Assembly (NCBI GenBank): GCA_041946865.1
Contig: JBHGBF010000036.1
Location: 1-30,584 of the forward strand
Direction: 5' to 3'
Length of the DNA: 30,584 bases
DNA from: RPQK01 sp041946865
GTDB taxonomy: Bacteria; Acidobacteriota; UBA6911; RPQK01
Part shown: positions 16,101 to 24,405 of the stretch, piece by piece
Layout of the letters: every line of letters begins with the position of its first letter
Position numbering within the stretch: position 1 is the stretch's first letter
The notes under the pieces: generated by a model
Told to the model about the DNA's origin: nothing
Databases searched by the model: none
The model's input: only the letters and a program-made list of their open reading frames with translations
Position numbers and translations under genes: made by a program

Positions 16101-19100
16101 TCCTGGCGCCGAGCCCTGCGATCACTCTTGTGGTCGTCACCCTGTTCAGTTCCGCACTGATCCGCCTTCTCAACCGGGCTATCGGCGCCCGCCCGCTTCG
16201 CCAGACGGGTTGGCGCCGTGAGAGCAGGGGACTGCAGCGGGGATTGCTGGAAGTCGTGTTTCTCCCGCTTCACGCTTGGGTTTCGCTGGACGCCGTCGCT
16301 CGGGCGGTCTATCGGCGTTTCGTCAGCCGGAGGCGACTGCTCGAATGGGAAACCGCGCAAGTTTCTCATTGGATGGCCGGGCATCGCATCAACCACGTGA
16401 TGGTCCAAACCGGACTGGCCGGAATTGCTTCATGCTTGCTGTTCGTCTTTCTGTCGCGAGACGCCGGGCAGGACGCCTGGTTGTCGAGCTTGCCGTTCGT
16501 CCTGGCGTGGATCGTTTCCCCAGTGCTCGCCGACCTGCTCGCCCGGGGTGACCCGGACACCGAGGCTGAGCCGGACCTCTCTCTTAGGGAGCGGGCCTTC
16601 CTGCGAGCCCTGGCCCGGCGGACCTGGCGTTATTTTGATGAGCTGGTTGGGCCAAGGACGAACTGGCTGCCCCCGGACAACTCACAGGAAGCGCTTCAAA
16701 TCGAGGTGGCGGAGAGAACTTCACCGACCAACATCGGCTTGGGACTTCTCTCTGTAGTGGCGGCTCAGGACTTCGGCTATCTGACGCCTGATCAGCTGCT
16801 CGAGCGCCTCAGGCTGACTCTGTGCACAATCGCCAGACTGGAACGCTACGAGGGACATCTCCTCAACTGGTACGACACCGCAACTCTGGAGCCCCTTCGT
16901 CCTCCGTACGTTTCGACCGTCGACAGCGGCAATCTGCTGGCTTGTTACATCGTTCTTCAGGAGGCGCTCGCGGAGCTGTCGACAAAACCCCTTTTGGGGA
17001 ACGTGTTTAACGGCCTTCAGGACACTCTGGCTCTGATCTCTCCGCTTCCCTTCAGTGAGGATGAGGCGGCAGATGCTGAGTATCTCGATCTGAAGCGGCT
17101 GATCGAAACGCCGGCCGGCGGAACCTTGGAAACAACGAGGGTCCTTCGAGAGTTAAAGCGCCATTCAGCGCGGCTCGTCGAATGGATGTCGGGACGCGAC
17201 GGCCAGGAGCCGTCCAAAAAAGAGCAGCTTTACTGGATATCGCAGCTGGCCAGTCAGGTGGCGGCATGGAATGCGGTGGTTGACAGTTATCTGTCGGGTT
17301 TCGAACAGCTGTGCCGGCTCACCGAGGTCCCAGACGAGAGCTTGTGGGATGCCGCCGGAGTCTCGATAAGGAACCTCCGGAAGGAACCGGTCGAACGCCT
17401 GTTCGAGGCGTTGGCCGGCAAGGAGTCCTCTGCTGAGGCAGAAGCCGCCGAGCAGTTGCTCCGGCAAAACATGCAGGCGGCCGCCGCCTTCGAGCAGCAA
17501 ATTGTCGAGCTTCGCGAGCAGATACAAAAGGAAATCGACCGGATCGACATGAGGTTCCTCTACGATCCGGCTCGCCGGCTTTTCGCGATCGGGTACAACC
17601 CGGCAATGACCTCTAAAGACACGTCGTACTATGACCTGCTGGCTTCCGAAGCCCGACTGGCGAGCCTCATCGCCATCTCGCGGGGCGAGGTCCCCGTCCG
17701 GCACTGGTTCTCCCTTTCACGCCCGTTCGGCACATCACACGGGCACAAAGTGCTTTTGTCATGGAGCGGGACCATGTTCGAGTACCTGATGCCGATGCTC
17801 TTTACGCGGACCTTCCGCACCTCGCTTCTCGACCATGCCTGCCGGGAGGCGGTCATGAGACAAATCGAATACGGGCGAGAGCACCGCGTGCCCTGGGGGA
17901 TCTCCGAATCCGCTTTCAGCGCCCTGGATTCCAGGCAGATCTACCAGTACCGGGCCTTCGGCGTCTCGGGGTTGGCTTTGAAGCGGGAGGCTGACGCGCC
18001 TCCTGTAGTCGCGCCTTATGCGACCGTCCTGGCTCTCATGGTTTCTCCGCGGATGGCCGTTCGAAATCTGCGCAGGCTCGCTGAACTAGGCATGCTGGGT
18101 GACAGGGGGTTCTTGGAAGCCATCGACTTTACTCGCGAGAGCCAAAGGGAAGGACGTCTCGGCGTTGTGATCCAGGCCTATATGGCCCATCACCAGGGCA
18201 TGAGCCTGCTGGCCATCGACAATGTCCTCAACCAGGCGGCCATGCAGCAGAGGTTCCACCGGTACCCGCTCATCAAATCAGTGGAGCCGCTTCTGTTTGA
18301 GTCGCTGCCAAGCCAGCCCCCAGTGTTGCTCCGTCCCGTATCGGACCGCAAACCGGTGCGACTGATGGCGCCGATGTTTGAGCCGGGTTCGATTCGCGTC
18401 AACACACCGGATACCGCGGTCCCCCGGGTCCATCTCCAGTCAAACGGGAACTACCATCTTCTCGTCACGAACTCCGGCGGCGGGTACGCCCGGTGGAGAG
18501 AATTCGATATTACCCGCTGGCGGGCCGACACTACACGGGATGACTATGGCAGTTTCTGCTATGTCCGAGATTTGGGCAGTGGCGCGGTGTGGTCGACCGG
18601 CTTTCATCCGCTGAACCGGCCGGAGCGCCGGTACTCGGTGACGTTCAGCTCCGACCGGATAGAATTCCGGCGCCGCGACTACGAGACAGAGACGCTCACT
18701 CAAATCCTGGTCTCGCCCGAGGAAGATGCCGAGATCCGATTAATCACGATCACCAACCGGTCGCTGCGCAGCCGGCGGTTCCAGTTGACGTCCTACGCCG
18801 AGCTGGCGCTGGCGCCGCACGGCGCCGATGTCACCCACCCGGCCTTCCAGAAGATCTTTATCGAGACGGCGGCCCTGCCTGAAAAACAGGCGTTGCTGGC
18901 GTGGCGGCGTGTGCGCGCACCCGATGAAAAGCCGATTTGGGTCGGTCATATCCTGGCCGGACGGATAGAGCCGCGTTCCCTCGAGTACGAAACAGACCGA
19001 GAAGCCTTCCTGGGCCGCGGGCGCACAACCAAGGAGCCGGCGGCTCTGCCTCGTTCCCTGTCCGGCCGGACGGGCTTTGTGCTCGATCCCATCTTCAGTC

Positions 19101-22100
19101 TGCGAGCCGATGTCCGTGTTGATTCCGGACAGCAGGCCAGGGTAGCTTTCATCACGGTCTGTGCCGAGTCGAGAGACGAGCTGGAAAGGCTTCTGGAAAA
19201 ATACCGCGATCTGAATCTGGCTGAGCGCGCCTTGGAAATGGCATGGACCAGGGCCCAGCTTCAGTTCCGCTACCTCGGAATCCAAGCCGACGAGGCCCAG
19301 CAGTTCATGGAGCTGGCTTCCCATATGGTTTACCCGAACGATCGGATGCGCGCTTCCCCCGAACGGCTGCGCCAGAACCGCTTGAGTCAAAATAGTTTGT
19401 GGGGTCACGGGATTTCGGGAGACTTGCCTGTCCTGCTGGTCACCGTGTCCGACTTTAACGACGTTCCACTGGTGCGCGAAGCCCTGCTGGCTCACTCTTA
19501 CTGGGCGGTCAGAGGATTGAAAACGGATCTCGTGATCCTTAACCAGGAGTCCGGGGGGTATGAGCAGCCTCTGCAGGAGGAACTGAAACGGCTGATTCAC
19601 GTCTATTCTCTCCGAACCGGCGCCAATCAGCCGGGTGGGATACATCTCAAATCGGCGGATCAGATCCCACCCGATGACCTGAACCTGCTGTTTGCTGTCG
19701 CCCGGGTGGCCCTGGCCGCGGCTCGCGGCTCGCTTGCCCAGCAACTGACCGACTCGTTGACCGTGGCGCCCGACTTGCCACCTCCTCTCGAAATCGCGCG
19801 GTACTACCCCGAAGAACCCTCGCCTCGCCTGCCCTTCATGGAGCTGAACGCCTTTAACGGGTTTGGCGGGTTCACGGACAGAGGCCGCGAATACGTGATT
19901 TACCTGGAACCCGAGGAGCACACCCCGGCCCCCTGGACGAACGTCATTGCCAACGCCTCGTTTGGGACACTTGTCACTGAGGCGGGCCTGGGTTGTACCT
20001 GGTGCGAAAATAGCCAGAACAACCGCCTGACGGCCTGGTCGAACGATCCCGTCACAAATCAGCCGTCCGAGGCTATTTACCTGCGGGACGAGGACACCGG
20101 CACTTTCTGGACCCCAACCCCACTGCCAATACGGGAGCTCGATCCCTATCGTATCCGGCACGGTCAGGGTTACTCGGTTTTCGAGCACAACAGCCATGGA
20201 ATTGAGCAAGAGCTGACGGTGTTCGTCCCCATGTATGAGGAAGGCGGGGAGCCGATCCGCATCCAGCGCCTGCGCCTGCGCAACTCGTCCTCGCGCCGCC
20301 GTCGCCTGACCGTCATGGCTTACTACGAGATCACTCAGGGGACCGACCACGAGGAAACTCAGATGCACGTGGTCACGAATTGGGACAACGCGAGCTCTTC
20401 CCTTCTGGCCCGTAATTCTTACCAGTCGCACTTCAAGGACCGGGTCACTTTTGCCGCTATCAATCCCGTGGCCATCAGCTATTCGGGAGATCGCCGGCTG
20501 TTTCTCGGCCGCAACCGGTCCCTCTCCAGCCCGGTCGCCCTGCAGCACAAATTCCTGTCGCGGCGATCGGGCGCCGGCCTGGATCCCTGCCTGGCGCTGC
20601 AGACCGCCATCGAATTGCGGCCCGGAGAAGAACGCGACGTGATCCTGCCTCTGGGGCAGGCCAACTCGCTCGAACAAGCGCGCTCCTTGATCCAGCGATA
20701 TCGTGATCCGCTCTATTTCGAAGAGGCTTTGGCATCGACCAAAGCGTGGTGGGACAGCCTGCTGAACACCATCGAAGTGACAACTCCCGAGGATGAAATC
20801 AACTGGCTGTTAAACCGCTGGCTGATGTATCAGACGCTGGCCTGCCGGATTTGGGCCAGGTCAGCCTTCTATCAATCGGGCGGGGCGTTCGGCTTCCGGG
20901 ATCAACTTCAGGACATGATGGCGGCGGTCTACGTCCTGCCCGGAATGGCCCGCGATCATGTTCTGCTGGCAGCGTCGCGGCAGTTTCGGGAAGGGGACGT
21001 CCAGCACTGGTGGCACCAGTCCTCGGGTGCCGGAATCCGAACACGCTGTTCGGATGATCTGCTCTGGCTTCCCTATGTCGCCGCACACTATGCCGAGGTA
21101 ACGGGAGATGAGGCCATCTTCGACGTTCGCATTCCGTTTCTCGAAGGCCCGCCGCTTGGCCCGACCGAGCACGAGGCCTACTTCACTCCTGCGGTTTCAA
21201 TCGAAGACGGGACGTTGTTCGAGCACTGTATCCGTGCCATCCGCAAGGCAAGCCAACTCGGTCCTCACGGTCTTCCGCTGATCGGCTCGGGCGACTGGAA
21301 CGACGGCATGAACCGGGTCGGGATCGAAGGCCGCGGCGAGAGCGTCTGGCTCGGCTGGTTTTTCGTCGAGGTGTTGAAGAAACTGATGCCGCTGTGCGAA
21401 AGACGCCAGGAAAACCAGCTTCTGGCGGAGCTCCAAGGGCTGACCGATTCGATCATTGCCGGGCTTGAAAGCCAAGGCTGGGATGGCGAATGGTATCGGC
21501 GGGCTTACTTCGACGATGGAACTCCCATCGGGTCGAAGAGCCGCACCGAGGCGCGGATCGATTCGTTGCCCCAGTCCTGGGCAGCCATTTCGCTCGGATC
21601 TACCGAGCGAACCGAAAGGGCAATGAAGGCGGTCGAAAAACACCTCGTCCGCGAAGAGGACAAGCTCGTCCTGCTTTTCGATCCGCCATTTGACAAGTCC
21701 ACTCCACACCCCGGGTACATCATGGGCTATCCGCCGGGAGTCCGCGAAAACGGCGGACAGTACAGCCACGGCGCGCTTTGGGTGGCCCTCGCTTACGCCC
21801 GGATGGGGGACGGCACACGCGCCGCACAGCTGCTGCGGATGATGAATCCGATCGAGCACACCCGGACGCCTGAAGACGCTCTTCGCTACAAGGGCGAACC
21901 ATATGCAGTGGCAGCCGACGTCTACGCGCTCGAAGGCCAGAAAGGAAGAGCGGGCTGGACGTGGTATACCGGCTCGAGCGGCTGGATGTACCGGATCTGG
22001 ATCGAGGAGATCCTGGGCTTCAAGCTGCGCGGGAATCGCTTCTGTTTGGAGCCGTGCCTGCCAAACGGCTGGAAGGGCTTCTCTTTGCGTTACGACCATG

Positions 22101-22297
22101 GAGACTCGAGCTACACCGTTACAGTCGAAAACCCGGATGGCGTCAGCCAAGGCGTGGTTTCAATCGAAGTGAACGGCAAGAAGCTCGCCGATAAGTGGAT
22201 TCCGCTGAAGGATAACGGCAGGAACAACCGGGTGCTCATTCGCATGGGCGCCCAGGAGGAAGCTCCTACGTCAGCTGTCACAGAGCCGCACACGTAG
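13118..22297 (+). CDS. Cyclic beta-1,2-glucan synthase-like giant glycosyltransferase
   Basis: 3059 residues, a little longer than the roughly 2800-2900 of Brucella Cgs or rhizobial NdvB. In order: two membrane segments (about 51-89); a soluble region; two more (about 562-620); a GT84-type transferase domain with DAD at 784-786 and HRWIRGDWQ near 930; further membrane segments (about 982-1020 and 1097-1140); a glycoamylase-like cyclisation domain (GH189 in current naming) with LNWYDT near 1250, WGISESAF near 1593 and YMAHHQGMSLLAIDNVL near 1687; two beta-sandwich modules; and a C-terminal GH94 phosphorylase-like domain with GDWNDGMN (D2726, D2729). The enzyme would polymerise UDP-glucose into beta-1,2-glucan, trim and cyclise it at the inner membrane. 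No exporter gene is adjacent. Weak Shine-Dalgarno. Product is inferred from the family. Confidence 0.9.
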   Translation: MKLGLAFFTGPLDLGTLFRELSLRGLRRATVISRSPDDRIRVQRLGAGPEYWALLLVCTSILLGILLELPFEALLPGALATALIGWLIGRRLGAGVSRKIVKQYQHWVLRDEILVIVDASGQDLEQVLQVFRLTEESHPGIFFIRSFDLPDAPESEERREPVAGERLKSEASRLASTHRLAPPEPQTKRLLQRLSLHEATIRKVVRDLNESLGLEQSVSPAAEWLLDNAYAIQAHATDFRRNLPRKSTHFLPVLATEETSDQAGGWRRTSRTPGPTRVEQIARELVLWTDSKLNRDNIQAFVQAYQSLIPLTIAELWLLPLMLRFALLEQLHIRSVKVARRQHERELADFWANRLLHAARRDPDELLLVLAELARQTPVLQPHFAVRLIGHLYDEEAAFSAVQNWLEREFDSPLPEVIHQEQMRQAVDKVSVANAITSLRYLGESDWTELFETLSRVDRLLRQDPGETYMWSDFRTRDRCRQAVEEISRLSGRSEVEVAQEALRLAARTPASAGPLAPPKTEQVAYYLIDRGRPELEAALQCPVPVRYRVLRFVYRHSSLGYLGTTALIVGLILGLGVFLSEAFRSPWSVFIFVLLGMFPSLEIAVQLVNYLISSLIPPQILPKLSFEKTGIPERCKTLVIVPMILLTPDSIRTQLNRLEVNYLGNRDPNLLFGLLSDFPDAPTAERPEDRALYEIAAAGIEQLNRKYQTDTFYLFHRARVWSESEQAWVGWERKRGKLEELNCLLNGEPHPWGRQSYGPRPDKLLRIGTPARLRGVRYVITLDADTQMPPGTARRLIETIAHPLNEAEVARDRSRVLAGYAIIQPRVSTILPEAVATRFTRLFTEPGGTDPYTPAVSDAYQDLFAESIYHGKAIYDVRAFHRVLSGRFPPETLLSHDLIEGCYLRVALASDIEILEAFPHFYHAWIHRLHRWIRGDWQIMSWVFPWVPRGTSTGITTERNPLTVISRWKIFDNLRRSLTSPACLALLLGAWFSFLAPSPAITLVVVTLFSSALIRLLNRAIGARPLRQTGWRRESRGLQRGLLEVVFLPLHAWVSLDAVARAVYRRFVSRRRLLEWETAQVSHWMAGHRINHVMVQTGLAGIASCLLFVFLSRDAGQDAWLSSLPFVLAWIVSPVLADLLARGDPDTEAEPDLSLRERAFLRALARRTWRYFDELVGPRTNWLPPDNSQEALQIEVAERTSPTNIGLGLLSVVAAQDFGYLTPDQLLERLRLTLCTIARLERYEGHLLNWYDTATLEPLRPPYVSTVDSGNLLACYIVLQEALAELSTKPLLGNVFNGLQDTLALISPLPFSEDEAADAEYLDLKRLIETPAGGTLETTRVLRELKRHSARLVEWMSGRDGQEPSKKEQLYWISQLASQVAAWNAVVDSYLSGFEQLCRLTEVPDESLWDAAGVSIRNLRKEPVERLFEALAGKESSAEAEAAEQLLRQNMQAAAAFEQQIVELREQIQKEIDRIDMRFLYDPARRLFAIGYNPAMTSKDTSYYDLLASEARLASLIAISRGEVPVRHWFSLSRPFGTSHGHKVLLSWSGTMFEYLMPMLFTRTFRTSLLDHACREAVMRQIEYGREHRVPWGISESAFSALDSRQIYQYRAFGVSGLALKREADAPPVVAPYATVLALMVSPRMAVRNLRRLAELGMLGDRGFLEAIDFTRESQREGRLGVVIQAYMAHHQGMSLLAIDNVLNQAAMQQRFHRYPLIKSVEPLLFESLPSQPPVLLRPVSDRKPVRLMAPMFEPGSIRVNTPDTAVPRVHLQSNGNYHLLVTNSGGGYARWREFDITRWRADTTRDDYGSFCYVRDLGSGAVWSTGFHPLNRPERRYSVTFSSDRIEFRRRDYETETLTQILVSPEEDAEIRLITITNRSLRSRRFQLTSYAELALAPHGADVTHPAFQKIFIETAALPEKQALLAWRRVRAPDEKPIWVGHILAGRIEPRSLEYETDREAFLGRGRTTKEPAALPRSLSGRTGFVLDPIFSLRADVRVDSGQQARVAFITVCAESRDELERLLEKYRDLNLAERALEMAWTRAQLQFRYLGIQADEAQQFMELASHMVYPNDRMRASPERLRQNRLSQNSLWGHGISGDLPVLLVTVSDFNDVPLVREALLAHSYWAVRGLKTDLVILNQESGGYEQPLQEELKRLIHVYSLRTGANQPGGIHLKSADQIPPDDLNLLFAVARVALAAARGSLAQQLTDSLTVAPDLPPPLEIARYYPEEPSPRLPFMELNAFNGFGGFTDRGREYVIYLEPEEHTPAPWTNVIANASFGTLVTEAGLGCTWCENSQNNRLTAWSNDPVTNQPSEAIYLRDEDTGTFWTPTPLPIRELDPYRIRHGQGYSVFEHNSHGIEQELTVFVPMYEEGGEPIRIQRLRLRNSSSRRRRLTVMAYYEITQGTDHEETQMHVVTNWDNASSSLLARNSYQSHFKDRVTFAAINPVAISYSGDRRLFLGRNRSLSSPVALQHKFLSRRSGAGLDPCLALQTAIELRPGEERDVILPLGQANSLEQARSLIQRYRDPLYFEEALASTKAWWDSLLNTIEVTTPEDEINWLLNRWLMYQTLACRIWARSAFYQSGGAFGFRDQLQDMMAAVYVLPGMARDHVLLAASRQFREGDVQHWWHQSSGAGIRTRCSDDLLWLPYVAAHYAEVTGDEAIFDVRIPFLEGPPLGPTEHEAYFTPAVSIEDGTLFEHCIRAIRKASQLGPHGLPLIGSGDWNDGMNRVGIEGRGESVWLGWFFVEVLKKLMPLCERRQENQLLAELQGLTDSIIAGLESQGWDGEWYRRAYFDDGTPIGSKSRTEARIDSLPQSWAAISLGSTERTERAMKAVEKHLVREEDKLVLLFDPPFDKSTPHPGYIMGYPPGVRENGGQYSHGALWVALAYARMGDGTRAAQLLRMMNPIEHTRTPEDALRYKGEPYAVAADVYALEGQKGRAGWTWYTGSSGWMYRIWIEEILGFKLRGNRFCLEPCLPNGWKGFSLRYDHGDSSYTVTVENPDGVSQGVVSIEVNGKKLADKWIPLKDNGRNNRVLIRMGAQEEAPTSAVTEPHT

Positions 22298-22327
22298 AGA
22301 AGGCGTTGAATGCCGGGAGCCCCACGG

Positions 22328-22500
22328 AGGCGGAACAGAGCCGCAAGCGCAGCGCTTTTCAGCGGACCGTCAGCGGACGAGGAGCGCGTCGGGTGACAGC
22401 CAGAACCGACCAACGAAAGTTGAAGCGCTATGCACCCGACGCGCTCCCCGTCCGCTGACGGTCCGCTGAAAAGCGCTGCGCTTGCGGCTCTGTTTCGCCT
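22328..22500. repeat. 68-bp near-perfect palindrome with GAAA-capped inner hairpin
   Basis: Arms 22328-22395 and 22433-22500 are reverse complements at 66 of 68 positions without gaps; the 37-nt spacer contains CAAC-GAAA-GTTG (22411-22422), a small stem capped by a GNRA-type loop. Within each arm CAGCGGAC occurs twice. It lies between the convergent ends of the glucan synthase gene (30 bases away) and the Hsp70 gene, so it would be transcribed from both sides. A half-copy lies at 6628-6694. It could terminate or process both transcripts, or be a mobile or dispersed palindromic element. Confidence 0.88.
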
Positions 22501-22587
22501 GACTGCCGTAACACCGACTCCAATCGCAACGATCGTATAAAGTGCAGCCATGGCCGCCCGCACTCCGAAAGGAAGCGTGGTCGGCTT

Positions 22588-24114
22588 TTATCCCTTCCTT
22601 AACCTGTAGCTCTTGGAGAACCCTGTGGTCTGATCCGCGATGGTCACTTCAATGATTCCGACCGGATCGCACCGATACTGCTCCTCGACGACATGTTCCT
22701 CCACACCCGGCTGCCGGTGTACCTCGACGCTCACGCTCACCTGCTTCTGAAGGCCGGGATCAAAAGGAAACGCGACTGTGTCCCACGGCGTGATATCGCC
22801 GGCGGGCCGGCCTTCTGCGTCCAGCCGGCTGCACTCCAGGTACCTGAAGTAACCGAGATTATGGACCGGGCGGTACCGGCGAGTCGAAACCAGGTCGGGT
22901 TGCCCGTCATGCGGCAAGGGGGTTTCCCGCGGGAAAATGGGGTCAAAGGTGATCACCCGCCCGTAGTCGGCCTCTCTCCAAACCCCGAAATAGCGGGAGA
23001 AACGCTCCTGGAGCCGTTGGGTGGTCATCCGGTCAGCGGCAATCGCCAGGCCGATCGCGGTGGCGGCGTACGGATAGGGGGAGCGGCGCACGCGGCGGCC
23101 ATACCGGTCACGCAGCGTCCGGGCGACGACAGGCAAATCACTGGAGCCGCCGACAAGATAAAGCGCGGTCACTTCGCCCCATGGATCCTGGAAGCTGCCG
23201 AGTGCCCGCCTTGTCGCCAGTTCCACCGCCTCGACGGTCTTCTGGACAAGCGGCTGACAGCGCTCATAGAAATCGGCGATGGGAACGACCACTTCCCCGG
23301 CGCCGGGAATCAGCGGTTCGGCATCGAGGCTGATGCGCCGGCTGTTCGGGTTCAGGTTCTCCTTGGCCGTCCGGCACAGTTCCAGCAGGTCGAACTCGGT
23401 GCGAGAGTCAATTTCTTGGACTCCGATACGCGTCAGGAGGATCTCCATGAGCAGGTGATCGAAGTCATCGCCGCCCAGGCGAGCGATGCCCTCATTGGCA
23501 AGAACTTCGAAGGTCTCGCCTTTGACGGTGATGACTGAGGCGTCAAATGTTCCGCCACCGAGGTCATAGACGACCAGGTAGTCTCTCTTCGCCGAGTGCT
23601 TGCTCCCGTAACGGTGTGCAAACTCGATCCCGCCGGCTGAGGGTTCGTTCATCATCCCCAGGACTCGAAAGCCGGCCCTGACAAAAGCTTCGAGCGTGAT
23701 GAAGCGTTGATTACTGTTCGCATTGGCCGGGACGGCAACAAAGGCCTCGAGGAACTCGCCCCGCGCAAGGTCCAGGTTGGACTTTTCCAGAAGGTCAGTT
23801 CTGAGTTTCTTCAGGAACTGGGTCACCAGCTCGAGGGTTGAATAACGTGCTCCCGCCAGTTCAATCGTGGCGTCAGCGGCGGCCGCCCCGAGAAACCTTT
23901 TGAAGCTCTTCAAGAACGACCAGCCGGGCTCTCCGAATCGGGCTTCGGCGTCCGGGCCAAACAGAAGCCCTTCGCCAGGACGAGCGGCTACAACCGACGG
24001 GTACCAGGTCCGGCTGTCACCGTTCGGTCCCTGGAAGCTGATGACCGGGTAGTTGCCGCGATCGGCAGCAGCGACCACAGTCCGAGTGGTGCCGAAATCG
24101 ATGCCGAGACGCAT
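22588..24114 (-). CDS. Hsp70-family (DnaK-like) ATPase protein
   Basis: 508 residues, shorter than DnaK (about 640). The nucleotide-binding domain is complete: phosphate-1 GIDFGTTRT (4-12), NEPSAGGIEFA (156-166), phosphate-2 DLGGGTFD (184-191), GGDDFDH (214-220) and the adenosine motif LVGGSSDLP (320-328). Residues 365-508 form a reduced beta-rich substrate domain without the long helical lid of DnaK, so this is a specialised Hsp70 relative rather than the main chaperone. No dnaJ or grpE is nearby. The start ATG has a very strong Shine-Dalgarno. It is divergent from the cytochrome-SUMF1 gene, 291 bases away, and convergent with the glucan synthase gene. Client unknown. Confidence 0.88.
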   Translation of the reverse strand: MRLGIDFGTTRTVVAAADRGNYPVISFQGPNGDSRTWYPSVVAARPGEGLLFGPDAEARFGEPGWSFLKSFKRFLGAAAADATIELAGARYSTLELVTQFLKKLRTDLLEKSNLDLARGEFLEAFVAVPANANSNQRFITLEAFVRAGFRVLGMMNEPSAGGIEFAHRYGSKHSAKRDYLVVYDLGGGTFDASVITVKGETFEVLANEGIARLGGDDFDHLLMEILLTRIGVQEIDSRTEFDLLELCRTAKENLNPNSRRISLDAEPLIPGAGEVVVPIADFYERCQPLVQKTVEAVELATRRALGSFQDPWGEVTALYLVGGSSDLPVVARTLRDRYGRRVRRSPYPYAATAIGLAIAADRMTTQRLQERFSRYFGVWREADYGRVITFDPIFPRETPLPHDGQPDLVSTRRYRPVHNLGYFRYLECSRLDAEGRPAGDITPWDTVAFPFDPGLQKQVSVSVEVHRQPGVEEHVVEEQYRCDPVGIIEVTIADQTTGFSKSYRLRKG

Positions 24115-24117
24115 AAT

Positions 24118-24130
24118 ACTTCCTCCTCCC
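24118..24130 (-). promoter_or_regulatory. Strong Shine-Dalgarno of the Hsp70 gene
   Basis: Read on the minus strand this is GGGAGGAGGAAGT, with GGAGGAGG 7 bases before ATG 24114. It fixes the start. Confidence 0.7.
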
Positions 24131-24136
24131 TTCGGG

Positions 24137-24155
24137 GTTACTAGTTACGCGTTAC
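24137..24155. repeat. Three GTTAC units at 7-bp period
   Basis: GTTAC occurs at 24137, 24144 and 24151, separated by two bases each time. It lies 22 bases upstream of the Hsp70 start codon and about 250 bases upstream of the divergent cytochrome gene. It could be a small operator, or chance. Confidence 0.35.
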
Positions 24156-24405
24156 CAGTATGTGGATTGTGCGCTAAGAGTCTACCACCAGAGGCAAGGG
24201 CGAATCCTGCGTACTTGTGACGGCCGGCAGTGTTGGCCTCTTAACCCAGGGCTACGCGCAAGGCGCCCCGGGCTAACCGGCCTTTCAGGCCTTGAGACCG
24301 CCTCCAATGGGTTTGAATCACACCCAAGCGGCGCAAGCGGCGGGCGCGACTTGACGCCGGCACCTGAATCTTCATACGATCACGTCTTTGGGAAAAAGGC
24401 CGAAC

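Noticed and set aside
18740..20677. 645-codon open frame on the minus strand inside the glucan synthase gene
   Set aside because: Same reason: it lies opposite the beta-sandwich and GH94 regions, in the same antisense phase as the other long shadow, with low-complexity Arg/Gln/Gly-rich translation.
22693..23538. 281-codon plus-strand frame opposite the Hsp70 gene
   Set aside because: Antisense shadow of the conserved ATPase motifs; no recognisable domain.
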